From the NCBI GenBank assembly GCA_963851085.1, contig CAWKNX010000003.1:1-64000 (forward strand): a DNA stretch of 64,000 nt, in the 5' to 3' direction. Positions within the stretch are counted from its first letter, which is position 1. Each line of letters starts with the position of its first letter. The notes below the pieces were generated by a model. It did no database searches and was not told the DNA's origin. It saw only the letters and a program-made list of their open reading frames with translations. Source of the stretch: DATFVJ01 sp963851085 (GTDB lineage Bacteria > Actinomycetota > Actinomycetes > Streptosporangiales > Streptosporangiaceae). Below are positions 41,839 through 49,634 of this stretch, piece by piece. The position numbers were made by a program, and so were the translations under genes.

Positions 41839-42702
41839 TCAGCTCTTGTCGAGCCGCTCGAATTCCGCGTCCGTGAGCACCAGGTCAGCGGCTTTGGCGG
41901 AGTCGATGACCGACTCCGGCCGGCTCGCCCCCGGGATGGGGATCACGACGGGCGCCTTCGCGAGCATCCAGGCCAGGGTGACCTGCTGCGGCGACACGCC
42001 GTGGGCGTCGGCGATCTCCTTGAACGCGCTGTGCCGTGCGCCGAGCCGCCCTGCCCTGCCGATACCGCCGAGCGGGCTCCACGGCAGGAACGTGATGCCG
42101 AGGCTGGCGGCGTACCCGAGCTCGGGCTCGCTGGAGCGGAACTCCGGCGAGAACTGGTTCTGGACGCTGGCCAGGTTGCCGTCCCCGAGGACGCGCCTCG
42201 CGATGTCGATCTGCTCGACGGTCGCGTTGGAGATCCCGGTCAGCCGCACCTTGCCCGCCTCGTGCAGTTCCTTCAGCGCGCCGATGGACTCCTCGTAGGG
42301 CACCTTCGGGTCGGGCCGGTGGAACTGGTACAGGCCGATGGCGTCGGTGCCGAGCGCCTTCAGCGACGCCTCCACGGCCTCGCGCAGATGCCGCGGCGAG
42401 CCGTCGACGGTCCATGACCCATCGCCCGGGCGCAGGTGGCCGCCCTTGGTGGCGACGAGCACCTCGCTCGCGTCACCGCTCCAGGTGGCGAGCGCCTTCG
42501 CGATCAGGCGCTCGTTGTGCCCGGTCTCGCCTGGCTTCAGCTGATAGGCGTCGGCGGTGTCGATGAGCGTGATGCCCGCGTCGAGCGCCGCGTGGATCGT
42601 GCGGACCGACCGCTCCTCGTCGGGACGGCCCTCGATCGACATCGGCATTCCGCCGAGGCCGATCGCGCTGACCGCCACCGGTCCGATATTCCTGTACCGC
42701 AT
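41839..42702 (-). CDS. Aldo/keto reductase
   Basis: NADPH-dependent aldo/keto reductase of 287 residues with the (beta/alpha)8 barrel. The catalytic tetrad is visible as Asp and Tyr in LIDTADAYQ, Lys in LVATKGGHL and His in LYQFHRPD. The cofactor loop near IPIPGASRPESV is normal. ATG 42702 follows AGGAG; the longer frame to 42843 is not coding. It lies 124 bases downstream of the LysR gene in the same direction, so it may share its promoter or be its target. The substrate is unknown. Confidence 0.93.
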   Translation of the reverse strand: MRYRNIGPVAVSAIGLGGMPMSIEGRPDEERSVRTIHAALDAGITLIDTADAYQLKPGETGHNERLIAKALATWSGDASEVLVATKGGHLRPGDGSWTVDGSPRHLREAVEASLKALGTDAIGLYQFHRPDPKVPYEESIGALKELHEAGKVRLTGISNATVEQIDIARRVLGDGNLASVQNQFSPEFRSSEPELGYAASLGITFLPWSPLGGIGRAGRLGARHSAFKEIADAHGVSPQQVTLAWMLAKAPVVIPIPGASRPESVIDSAKAADLVLTDAEFERLDKS

Positions 42703-42826
42703 GTGAGCTCCTGTAGTCCGGTTGCGTGTTGTCCCTATCCGCCGCAACAGCGAGGCATGCGCCTGCATGTCAGCCTGGTGATAGGTGTTTGCGCACACGG
42801 TCATCCCTGGCGGTGATGACCCCAGC

Positions 42827-43729
42827 TCAGGCGGGTAGGGCACGTTCAGCCAGCTCGGCGAGAAAGGCGCGCGCCGCGGCTGACGGGCGGCGGCTGGCCG
42901 GGGTCGCGACGAACGTCTCCCAGTTCAGGTGGGCATCGGCAACGTCGACGGTCCGCAAGCCCTCCAGCGTGGCCGCGGCGGTCTGTGGCAGGAAGGCGAC
43001 GCCCAGATTGTGGCGCACGAGCCCGGCGGCCGCGGCGAAGTCGGCCACCTCGAACAGCACCTGCCGGTCGAGGCCCGCGGCGGCGAACGCGCGGTCGACG
43101 ACCGCCCGGTTACCCCAGCCGTGCGGGAAGTCGATGAACGTCTCGTCCGCCAGCCGGGCGAGAGTGACCTCGCCGCCCCGCTCGCCGTATGCCCCGATCG
43201 GGTGCTTCGGGTGGCAGACGATCACCAGCGGCTCGGCGCCGATCGGCCGGACCGTGAGCCCGGCCGGCCGCTGCCCGGGCAGCGAGAGGATGGCGAGGTC
43301 GAGTCCGCCCGAGATCACCTCGCGCGCCAGTTCGGCGGAACCAGCCTGGGCGAGCCGCAACCGCACAGTGACATCGGGATGGGTCGCATGGAAGCGCCCG
43401 AGCAGCGCGGGCACGTCCAGGCGCCCGGTCGACAGCATGGTGCCAACCGTGAGCGTGCCGCGCAGTCCGCCGCGGACCTCCTCGACCGCGTCACGTGCGG
43501 CCTGCGCGGCGGCGAGCGTCGCGCGGGCTTCAGGGAGCAGGGCCCGGCCGGCCTCGGCCAGTGCCACCCGGTGCCTGTTCCGGTCGAAGAGGGTGGCGCC
43601 GAGTTCACGCTCCAGGCCCTGGATCGCGCTCGAGACGCCTGACTGCACCACGTGCAGCCGGCGGGACGCGCGGGTGAAGGACAGGTCCTCCGCGACGGCG
43701 ACGAAATATTGCAGGTGGCGAAGCTCCAT
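42827..43729 (-). CDS. LysR-family transcriptional regulator
   Basis: Typical LysR regulator of 300 residues. The N-terminal winged helix is MELRHLQYFVAVAEDLSFTRAS and VVQSGVSSAIQGLERELGATLF; the effector-binding domain starts at RGTLTVGTML and ends with VGVAFLP-like LGVAFLPQTAAA. It is divergent from the MFS gene at 43833, with a 103-base gap that is clearly AT-rich (TATCATATTTTCAGATACTCATAAG region, given only in part). By the usual LysR arrangement it probably controls that MFS pump and perhaps the aldo/keto reductase. Confidence 0.94.
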   Translation of the reverse strand: MELRHLQYFVAVAEDLSFTRASRRLHVVQSGVSSAIQGLERELGATLFDRNRHRVALAEAGRALLPEARATLAAAQAARDAVEEVRGGLRGTLTVGTMLSTGRLDVPALLGRFHATHPDVTVRLRLAQAGSAELAREVISGGLDLAILSLPGQRPAGLTVRPIGAEPLVIVCHPKHPIGAYGERGGEVTLARLADETFIDFPHGWGNRAVVDRAFAAAGLDRQVLFEVADFAAAAGLVRHNLGVAFLPQTAAATLEGLRTVDVADAHLNWETFVATPASRRPSAAARAFLAELAERALPA

Positions 43730-43832
43730 GCCTGGTTATCATATTTTCAGATACTCATAAGTACGAGTTGTCGTTGGCATTGATGGCTCCTGAGACCGAT
43801 GCTTGCTGCGAGAGCCTTCCGAGGGAGTGGAC

Positions 43833-45128
43833 GTGCCAGCAGTCAGGCTGTGGAACCAGCAGGATCAGCGGGATATGCAGGGCCAGCACGGCGAGCGGCC
43901 AGGGCGGCATCCCGCGCCGCGCCAGAGCCCGCGCAGCAGGCGCCGTTACGGTGCCGGCTTCTGGATCGTCGCCTACACGTTCGCTGTGACGATGGCCTTC
44001 TCGGCCATCCCGACGCCGCTGTATGTCCTGTACCAGCGACGTGATCACTTCGGGCCGCTGATGGTCACGGTGATCTTCGCCGCCTACGCGGTCGGCGTCG
44101 TGGCGAGCCTCTTCCTGGCCGGTCACGTCTCCGACTGGCTCGGCCGACGCCGGGTCGTCGCGTTCGCAGTCGGTATCAACATGGCTTCCGGGCTGGTGTT
44201 CCTGGCCTGGCCGGCCGTGTCCGGCCTGATCGTCGCGCGGCTGATCTCCGGCGGCAGCATCGGCATGCTCACCGCCACGGCCACCGCGCACCTGAGCGAA
44301 CTGCGCACGTCGGCGCGTCCTGGCGCGGTGCGCGCCCGCGCCGACGTGGTGGCGACCGCGGCCAACCTCGGCGGCATCGGTCTCGGGTCGCTCGTGTCCG
44401 GGCTGCTCGCACAGTACGCGGGTGATCCGCTGCGCGTGCCCTACCTCGTGTCCGAGGCATTGATGCTGGTCGGCGCGATCGCCTTGGCGGCCGCGCCGGA
44501 GACGGCGCCGCGGCCGGACCCACGGCCGGCGTACCGCCCGCAGCATGTGTCGGTGCCGCGCGCACACCGCTCGCTCTTCTTCGCGGCAGGCGTCGCCGCC
44601 GCCACCGAATTCGCCCTGTTCGGCCTGTTCACCTCGCTCGGGCCCGGCTTTATCGCGGGCACGCTGCGGGAGCATTCGCACGCCCTGGCGGGATTCGCGG
44701 CCTTCATCGTGTTCGGCGCGGCCGCCGCGGCGCAGATCGCGTCCGGCCGCGTCACACTGCGCCGCCAGTTGTCGGTGGGCCTTGGCGCTGCGGCCCTCGG
44801 GCTGCTCCTGGTGACCGTGGCCGTGTGGTGGCCGAGCCTCACGCTGCTGCTGGTCGGCGGGGTGGTCGCGGGCGGCGGCGCTGGTGCGGCATTCCGGGGC
44901 AGTGTGTCCACCGTGATCCGAATCGCGCCGCCCGACGCCCGCGCGGAAGCGCTGGCCGGGCTGTTCCTCGCCGGCTACGTGGGCCTGTCGGTTCCGGTGC
45001 TCGGCCTCGGTGTCGCGGCGGCGTTGCTGCCAGCCAAGATTGCACTGCTCCTCTTCGCCGCCGCCGTGATCGGCGTCGTCGGGCTGGTCAGCCGCCGCCT
45101 CCTGGCGGCCGCCCCCGTCAGTTCATGA
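43833..45128 (+). CDS. MFS transporter (12-helix)
   Basis: Major facilitator protein of 431 residues with about twelve helices. Motif A between helices 2 and 3 reads GHVSDWLGRRRVVAFA, and FRGSVSTVIRIAPPDARAEALAGLFLAGY marks the second half. The first 45 residues are hydrophilic. GTG 43833 follows GAGGGAG by five bases; the frame opens at TTG 43803. It is divergent from the LysR gene, a common layout for an inducible exporter. It converges on a second, larger MFS gene, with the family A palindrome in between. Confidence 0.9.
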   Translation: MPAVRLWNQQDQRDMQGQHGERPGRHPAPRQSPRSRRRYGAGFWIVAYTFAVTMAFSAIPTPLYVLYQRRDHFGPLMVTVIFAAYAVGVVASLFLAGHVSDWLGRRRVVAFAVGINMASGLVFLAWPAVSGLIVARLISGGSIGMLTATATAHLSELRTSARPGAVRARADVVATAANLGGIGLGSLVSGLLAQYAGDPLRVPYLVSEALMLVGAIALAAAPETAPRPDPRPAYRPQHVSVPRAHRSLFFAAGVAAATEFALFGLFTSLGPGFIAGTLREHSHALAGFAAFIVFGAAAAAQIASGRVTLRRQLSVGLGAAALGLLLVTVAVWWPSLTLLLVGGVVAGGGAGAAFRGSVSTVIRIAPPDARAEALAGLFLAGYVGLSVPVLGLGVAAALLPAKIALLLFAAAVIGVVGLVSRRLLAAAPVSS

Positions 45129-45206
45129 ACACGGCGATTTGCCGAGAATGCTGCATCGAGAATGGCCGAAGGCGTGATGGCCGCACCTTGACCCAGGGCG
45201 GCTCCA

Positions 45207-45255
45207 TGATCGCGGTAACTTCTCGGCGATATGTGCGGAAAAGTTACCGCGATCA
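45207..45255. repeat. 49-bp palindromic repeat, family A (copy 2)
   Basis: The same perfect arms as at 24427, TGATCGCGGTAACTT (45207-45221) and AAGTTACCGCGATCA (45241-45255), around a 19-base loop ending in ATGTGCGGAA. It lies between two convergent MFS genes, where a two-way terminator would be useful. Confidence 0.92.
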
Positions 45256-45311
45256 CGAAAGCCCGGCGCGGCCGCCTGCGGGGCGCACGGCCACCCGGGG
45301 CCGGCCGCGGG

Positions 45312-47054
45312 TCAGGGGACCCGGGCTTGCTCGGGCGGTGCCGTCCGCGCAGAAGGCTCGTCGAAGTAGTACTGCCCGCCGCGCATCAGCGACACGGCCG
45401 CGGCGGCAAGTGCCATGGCCGTCGCGGCCGTGAATACGATGATCAGCCCGTGGTGGAACGGCTGGGAGATCAGGTGCGGGAAGAATTCCTTGCCGGTGAG
45501 CACGCTCACATTGTGGGCGGGCAGCGTGTGCAGAACGCCGGAGGGCCTGAGCAGGTTGCTGACCGGGTTGATGCCGAGGAACGCGGCGAACAGGGTGCTG
45601 ACGGGCGGCAGATGCGCGACGGTCGCGGCCACGCCGAGCGGCACCCCCTGGGCGCGCAGCCCGGCGGTGAGCGTGGCGGGCAGCGCGGCGGCGAGACCGA
45701 CGATCATGAGGGAGAAGAAGACCCCGATCGACAGCGACGTGCCGGAGTTCTGGAACGTTGCCCGCATGCCGGACGCGGCGCCTCGCTGGCTGGCCGGCAC
45801 GCTGCTCATGATTGCGGACGTGTTCGGCGACGCGAACAGGCCCTGCCCGATTCCCGCCGCGAAAATACACAGCGCAAACAGCCAGTAAGGGAAGTCGACG
45901 GGGATCAGCATCAGGCCGGCGAACGCTGCCGCGGTCACCAGCAGCCCGCCGGTTGCGAACGGGCGCGCGCCGAACCGGTCCGACAGATAACCGGAGACCG
46001 GGCCGGCGATCAGGAACCCCGTGGTCAGCGGCAGCAGATAGATGCCTGCCCAGAGCGGGGTCTGCTCGTAGTCGTAGCCGTGCAGCGGGAGCCAGATGCC
46101 CTGCAGCCAGATGATCAGCATGAACTGCATTCCGCCGCGGGCGATGGAGGCGAGCAGCGCCGCCGCGTTGCCCGCGGCGAAGGCCCTGATCTTGAAAAGG
46201 CCCATGCGGAACATGGGCTCCGCGACCTTGGTCTCGATGACGCAGAACGTCGCGAGCAACGCCACACCGGCCACCAGCCCGCCGAGCACCCATGGGTTGG
46301 TCCAGCCCATCGAGCGCCCGCCATAGGGCTGGATGCCGTAGGTGATGGCGATCAGCAGGATTCCGCCACCCGCCGCGAAGGTGATGTTCCCCGGCCAGTC
46401 GATCCGCCCGTACTGCCTTCTGCTCGTCTCCCGCAGGCTCCGGTAGGCCCAGATCGTCCCGAACAACCCGATCGGCACGTTCACCCAGAACACGGCGCGC
46501 CAGTCCCACGCCGCGAGCAGGCCACCCGCGAGCAGGCCGATGAACATCCCGGCGATCCCGGCGATCTGGTTGATGCCGAGCGCCATGCCGCGATGGCTCG
46601 CGGGGAACGCGTCGGTCAGGATCGCAGCCGAGTTGGCCATCAGCATCGATCCGCCAACCGCCTGCACGAACCGCCAGGCGATCAGCCACACCGCGCCGGG
46701 GGGGCCGCGGAACGGGTCCAGCGACAGCGCGATCGACGCGATTGTGAAGATCGCGAAACCCATGTTGTAGATCCGGACCCGCCCGAACATGTCGCCCAGC
46801 CGGCCCAGGGTGACCACGAGCACCGCGGTGACCAGCAGGTACCCCATGATCATCCATAGCAGGTAGCTGATGTTCCCCGGCGCGAGAGGGTTCAGGTGGA
46901 TGCCGCGGAAGATCGCGGGCATGGAAATGATCACGATGGAGGCGTCGAGCGTCGCCATCAGCACGCCGAGCGTCGTGTTCGACAGCGCCACCCAGCGATA
47001 GCGTCCCGACTGGTGGGGTCTCCCACCATTGAGAGCTACCGGGTGGCCAGTCAT
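45312..47054 (-). CDS. DHA2-type MFS drug exporter (EmrB/QacA)
   Basis: Exporter of 580 residues with about 14 helices. Diagnostic parts are LDASIVIISMPAI in helix 1, LGRLGDMFGRVRIYNMGF (motif A), FVQAVGGSMLMANSAAILTDAFP, and WDWRAVFWVNVPIGL. ATG 47054 is the only start fitting the first helix. Upstream lies a tandem repeat (47076-47153) that occupies the promoter region. No regulator gene is adjacent; the PadR and LysR genes nearby belong to other units. Confidence 0.92.
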   Translation of the reverse strand: MTGHPVALNGGRPHQSGRYRWVALSNTTLGVLMATLDASIVIISMPAIFRGIHLNPLAPGNISYLLWMIMGYLLVTAVLVVTLGRLGDMFGRVRIYNMGFAIFTIASIALSLDPFRGPPGAVWLIAWRFVQAVGGSMLMANSAAILTDAFPASHRGMALGINQIAGIAGMFIGLLAGGLLAAWDWRAVFWVNVPIGLFGTIWAYRSLRETSRRQYGRIDWPGNITFAAGGGILLIAITYGIQPYGGRSMGWTNPWVLGGLVAGVALLATFCVIETKVAEPMFRMGLFKIRAFAAGNAAALLASIARGGMQFMLIIWLQGIWLPLHGYDYEQTPLWAGIYLLPLTTGFLIAGPVSGYLSDRFGARPFATGGLLVTAAAFAGLMLIPVDFPYWLFALCIFAAGIGQGLFASPNTSAIMSSVPASQRGAASGMRATFQNSGTSLSIGVFFSLMIVGLAAALPATLTAGLRAQGVPLGVAATVAHLPPVSTLFAAFLGINPVSNLLRPSGVLHTLPAHNVSVLTGKEFFPHLISQPFHHGLIIVFTAATAMALAAAAVSLMRGGQYYFDEPSARTAPPEQARVP

Positions 47055-47075
47055 TAGTTGTGATCATACAACGGT

Positions 47076-47153
47076 CGGCTTGGGCGGCCCAGCGCGGCTT
47101 GGGCGGCCCAGCGCGGCTCGGTGTGGCCCAGCGCGGCTCGGTGTGGCTCAGCG
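47076..47153. repeat. Tandem repeat, 19-20-bp unit, four copies
   Basis: Two copies of CGGCTTGGGCGGCCCAGCG and two of CGGCTCGGTGTGGCCCAGCG (the last with one change) lie end to end. The last copy contains the stop codon of the methyltransferase gene (47148-47150). Confidence 0.88.
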
Positions 47154-47912
47154 GGCGAGGGTCACCCGGATCTTCGACTGCTTGTGCGGCAGTTCTTCCC
47201 AGTCGTCCATGAACTTCGCGGTCAGGCCGTGGGTCGCCGCGAGATCGGTCAGCGTCTGCGTCCGGTAGTAGAAATCCTCACGCAGCACGTGGTGCTCGGT
47301 GCCGTCGGTCCGGTCGAAGGTGAAGTCGAACATCGCGTCGGGCGCCATGACCCGGCCGACATTCGCCAGGCATTCGTCGATGACGCCGATGGGGGAGTGC
47401 GAGAAGACGCTGTGCGCGTGAACGACGTTGAAGTACGCCGGGGGGAGGAAGGCCAGCGTCAGGTCGCGGACGAGCGTCAGATGCGGCACCTTGTGCTGCA
47501 GGCCCTTCTCGGACAGGGTGTTCTGCGCGGCGATCAGGATGTCGGGCGAGATGTCGATGCCGTAGTAGTTTCCCGCGTCGAGATAGTCGATGAAAAGCCG
47601 TCCCGCGCGCAGGTCGCCGCAGCCGATCTCGAGCATCCGGTCAGTAGGCTTCAGGCCGTGCCGCACGAGGTAGTCGAATTGCATCTGCCCGATCTTGAGC
47701 CACCACTCGTGCGTACGGCCGCCGACCGCCGCCTCGTGGCTGCGCGCGGTGTCCGATCGCATGACGGCGCGGTAGTAACTCGCGTGGTCGTCGGTGCTGA
47801 CCCGCAGCCATGTGTCCCGGGCCAGCCGCCGCGCGTAACCCGCGATGCGGTCCGGATGCCGCATGGCATATGCCAGTTTGTACGAAATCCGTGACCTGTC
47901 CCTGTGCGCCAT
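47148..47912 (-). CDS. SAM-dependent methyltransferase
   Basis: Class I methyltransferase of 254 residues. The SAM-binding motif is MLEIGCGDLRAGRLFIDYL, followed by the acidic YYGIDIS. A basic N-terminal part (RISYKLAYAMRHPDRIAGYARR) resembles proteins encoded in surface-polysaccharide loci, but no such genes are adjacent. ATG 47912 (MAHRDRS) is preferred to the upstream ATG 47930. The gene ends inside a tandem repeat, so its last residues (RVTLAR) may have been changed. The substrate is unknown. Confidence 0.88.
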   Translation of the reverse strand: MAHRDRSRISYKLAYAMRHPDRIAGYARRLARDTWLRVSTDDHASYYRAVMRSDTARSHEAAVGGRTHEWWLKIGQMQFDYLVRHGLKPTDRMLEIGCGDLRAGRLFIDYLDAGNYYGIDISPDILIAAQNTLSEKGLQHKVPHLTLVRDLTLAFLPPAYFNVVHAHSVFSHSPIGVIDECLANVGRVMAPDAMFDFTFDRTDGTEHHVLREDFYYRTQTLTDLAATHGLTAKFMDDWEELPHKQSKIRVTLAR

Positions 47913-47967
47913 GGCACATGAGTAAAGCACCCGGCTTGCACGTCGGCAGGCGAACGGCTCCGGCGGA

Positions 47968-48846
47968 TCAGTTCGGTAGCGGTGCGCGCCGGTACAAGGT
48001 GCCCTGTGCGAGGCCGGTGGCGGCGAGCAGCGTGCCGAGCGCCATCACGACGGTCATCGTGATCAGTTGCGTGACCATCATCTGGTGCTGCCAGGGCATC
48101 CCGTAGCCGCTGTGCGCGAGCCAAGGCTCGTACCTGTCGAGCATTACGGTGTAGGCGGCCATCAGCCCGGTCGCCGCGGCCAGCGCCGCGACGGTCAGCA
48201 CGGCGAACGGCACGCTCGCGAGCAGCACCAACGCGCCTGGGTTGATCCGGCGCAGCGCCACGCTCGGCGCCAGGCCCGTCGTGATCGCGGCGGCGACGAA
48301 CAGCGCACCGATGACGTAGAACAGCGGGTGACCGAGCGACGGGCCGAGGTGCCAACGGCGGGCGGCGCCCGCGAGGGCGGCGACGAGTCCGATGAACACC
48401 ACACCGGCCACGGGGGGAGCGGCGATCAGCCGCAGCACGTCGGTTCTGTGCTGCTTCCTCGCCCGCCTGGCCACGGCCACCGCGGGCGCGATGGCACCCG
48501 CCGCCATCAGCGCGGCTGCGGCGAGGCTGACCGCCACAAGCGCGGCACCGACCGCGCGCACGGATGAGTGGGTCGCGGGGATCTCGGCCTTCACGAAGCC
48601 CGACACGGCCACAAGCACGACAAGGCCGCCCCAGAGCACCGCCGTCAGCGCGCCGCGCAGCCGGGCCGCCACCGCCCCCGCCATGGCTGGCCAGCGCAGC
48701 CAGGCGCCGGCCGCACCGGCCGCGGTGTTGAGCACCACGCCGGGCCCGGCCGGGCACTGCTCGAGCACGGCCTGGAATTCCTCGCCGTAGCGGGTACGCC
48801 AGCTCGCCGGATAGAGGTGTGTCAGTGTCATGGCCAATCGCTTCAT
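47968..48846 (-). CDS. Polytopic membrane protein coupled to a PadR regulator
   Basis: Protein of 292 residues with a short cytoplasmic start, LYPASWRTRYGEEFQAVLEQ, and about eight hydrophobic helices. The L-Y-P-x-x-W-R-x-R-Y-G-E-E-F start is found in many actinomycete membrane proteins encoded directly after PadR genes; they may be permease-like or sensor-like, and their role is not established. Its ATG overlaps the stop of the PadR gene by four bases (ATGA), so the pair is translated together. It ends 55 bases before the methyltransferase gene start. Confidence 0.85.
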   Translation of the reverse strand: MKRLAMTLTHLYPASWRTRYGEEFQAVLEQCPAGPGVVLNTAAGAAGAWLRWPAMAGAVAARLRGALTAVLWGGLVVLVAVSGFVKAEIPATHSSVRAVGAALVAVSLAAAALMAAGAIAPAVAVARRARKQHRTDVLRLIAAPPVAGVVFIGLVAALAGAARRWHLGPSLGHPLFYVIGALFVAAAITTGLAPSVALRRINPGALVLLASVPFAVLTVAALAAATGLMAAYTVMLDRYEPWLAHSGYGMPWQHQMMVTQLITMTVVMALGTLLAATGLAQGTLYRRAPLPN

Positions 48847-49412
48847 GCCATTCCCCTAACGGCTGCGCGGGCTATCCGTGACGGGCGGCCTGTCACGTTC
48901 AGGTGGGCGGTGGCTTGCGGGCGCGGCGTGGCTTGCGGGTGCGGCGTGGCTTGCGGGTCCGGCGTGGCTTGCGGGTGCGGCGTGGCTTGCGGGTCCGGCG
49001 TGGCTTGCGGGTGCGGCGTGGCTTGCGGGTGGGCCGTGGCCCGCAGGCGCGCCGCCATCGACCGCGCCCACGCGCCCGTCGCGGGTGACCAGGCGAGCCG
49101 GGCGCCAGCCAGGCGGTGCAGGCCGGTCTCCGCGACAGCGCGCATGCGGACAAGCTGAGCAGCCAGTACGCGCGACCCTTCGGCCGTGATGCGGTAGGGC
49201 CTGCGGCGATCCTGCGCCTCGAGCGGCTCGATGAGCCCGCGCTCCTCCAGGCGCGCGATCACGCCGTAGAGAGTGCCCGGGCCGAGGTGCGCGCCCGACT
49301 CCGCCGCCACGTCCTGCATGATCGCGTACCCGTGCTTAGGGCCAGCGGCCAGGCTCGTCATCACAAGCAGTGATGGGTCCGCCCAGCGGCCGAGGTCGTC
49401 ATCCGCCCGCAT
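48843..49412 (-). CDS. PadR-family regulator with hexapeptide-repeat tail
   Basis: The first 100 residues are a PadR winged helix: LLVMTSLAAGPKHGYAIMQDV, GPGTLYGVIARLEERGLI and RRPYRITAEGSRVL. The remaining part, from about residue 130, contains seven or eight hexapeptides of the type TPHPQA/TPDPQA, encoded by an 18-bp DNA repeat, and a basic end. ATG 49412 follows GAGGAG; the frame is open further upstream to 49556. It overlaps the membrane protein gene that it probably controls. PadR proteins usually end with a dimerisation helix, which here is displaced or replaced by the repeats. Confidence 0.9.
   Translation of the reverse strand: MRADDDLGRWADPSLLVMTSLAAGPKHGYAIMQDVAAESGAHLGPGTLYGVIARLEERGLIEPLEAQDRRRPYRITAEGSRVLAAQLVRMRAVAETGLHRLAGARLAWSPATGAWARSMAARLRATAHPQATPHPQATPDPQATPHPQATPDPQATPHPQATPRPQATAHLNVTGRPSRIARAAVRGMA
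48911..49046. repeat. Minisatellite in the PadR gene, 18-bp unit, seven to eight copies
   Basis: Units of GCTTGCGGGTGCGGCGTG and the variant GCTTGCGGGTCCGGCGTG alternate in tandem, keeping the frame. They encode Ala-Thr-Pro-His-Pro-Gln and Ala-Thr-Pro-Asp-Pro-Gln on the minus strand. Confidence 0.92.
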
Positions 49413-49634
49413 GCTCCTCAGCACCTCGTTTCCTGTTCGTCGAGCGCCGTCGCCGATGGCGCGCCGGATGGACCGCAAGCGGCGCCGCGGATCCCGGCGG
49501 CCATGACAGCCGCCCGGATCCGCACCGGATGCACCAACGGGCAACGCGGCCGTCAACCCGGCCGCCAGTGGATGGCGTTCCTCCTACTACGTAGGATGAT
49601 ATATCGCGCAGCGTACTAGAGGAGACGAGACGCT

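Noticed and set aside
45231..46859. Long open frame (542 codons) on the plus strand across the DHA2 exporter gene
   Set aside because: It is very rich in Arg, Gly, Glu and His with no hydrophobic or family pattern, as expected for the antisense of a GC-rich membrane gene. The opposite strand encodes a clear MFS protein.
48903..49071. Possible CRISPR array in the 18-bp repeats at 48.9 kb
   Set aside because: Units are contiguous with no spacers, in frame with the PadR gene, and there are no cas genes in the window.
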